Source: CAYYWW01 sp964475515 | Lineage (GTDB): Archaea; Aenigmatarchaeota; Aenigmatarchaeia; QMZP01 | DNA: 12,850 nt | Assembly (NCBI GenBank): GCA_964475515.1 | Contig: CAYYWW010000025.1 | Location: 1-12,850, forward strand | Reading direction: 5' to 3' | In this document: one piece after another, positions 12,814 through 12,850 of the stretch | How the letters are laid out: each line of letters starts with the position of its first letter | Numbering within the stretch: position 1 is the stretch's first letter | Program-made: the position numbers and the translations under genes | The notes under the pieces: generated by a model | Database searches by the model: none | The model's input: only the letters and a program-made list of their open reading frames with translations | Told to the model about the DNA's origin: nothing

Positions 12814-12850
12814 TCATTTCACCTTAAATTCAATCTTAGTCGGTAATCCC
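12814..12850 (-). CDS. Possible 3' end of a gene entering from the right edge
   Basis: On the minus strand the frame from the edge reads GLPTKIEFKVK and then TGA at 12816-12814. The sequence looks protein-like, but eleven codons cannot identify it. The same frame continues open for 34 codons after this TGA, to a TGA overlapping the GTG start of the next gene. The 135-bp spacer 12716-12850 shows no ATG on the plus strand and no RNA gene. Confidence 0.3.
   Translation of the reverse strand, partial: GLPTKIEFKVK

Noticed and set aside
12814..12816. In-frame TGA as a selenocysteine or reassigned codon
   Set aside because: Several intact genes in the window end in TGA, no SECIS-like structure is evident, and the flanking sequence is not a known selenoprotein.

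Overview
The window is archaeal chromosomal DNA, AT-rich and densely coded. It carries genes found only in archaea or shared by archaea and eukaryotes: ribosomal proteins L7Ae, S28e and L24e, the ribosome-recycling ATPase ABCE1, diphthine synthase, an archaeal YchF-type GTPase and a PIN-PilT ATPase-KH protein. Several genes have a TATA-like element about 25 bp before the start codon and no Shine-Dalgarno (SD) sequence, which fits leaderless archaeal transcription. Others have good SD sites (AGAGGTG, AGGAGG, GGAGGT). The small genes, short spacers and short enzyme variants would suit a reduced-genome lineage such as a DPANN archaeon, but the sequence alone does not settle this.

Layout: at the left edge a possible gene start runs off the window on the minus strand. 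The PIN-ATPase-KH gene follows (96-1892, minus). A 198-bp divergent promoter region separates it from a plus-strand run: a glycogen-debranching-like glycosidase (2091-3170), a HAD phosphatase (3223-3867), a small OB-fold protein (3902-4237), and three tightly packed membrane genes (a four-helix unknown, a YdjM/DUF457-type protein, and a short CDP-alcohol phosphatidyltransferase) ending at 5328. ABCE1 (5336-7117, minus) converges on that run with only 7 bp between stops, and diverges from a multi-pass membrane protein (7167-7979) across a 49-bp spacer. Then come a HPRT-like phosphoribosyltransferase (8088-8921), YchF (8966-10162) and dph5 (10254-11033), all plus strand.

The right part is on the minus strand: a possible C-terminal gene fragment at the edge, an unrecognised 235-residue protein whose middle resembles a helix-hairpin-helix glycosylase fold, and the L7Ae-S28e-L24e cluster. 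The roughly 80-nt L7Ae leader contains a 13-codon ORF that would start at the predicted transcription start, and a strong hairpin inside that ORF. No stretch longer than 300 bases lacks a gene.

Function: much of the window serves translation (three ribosomal proteins, ABCE1, YchF, and diphthamide synthesis on elongation factor 2). The 3.9-5.3 kb cluster points to membrane or lipid work next to a nucleic-acid-binding OB-fold protein. The glycosidase and HAD genes suggest glycogen or sugar-phosphate metabolism. There is no tRNA, rRNA, CRISPR array, IS element or phage gene that I can see. The least explained parts are the L7Ae leader, the 12.0-12.85 kb region and the membrane gene cluster.
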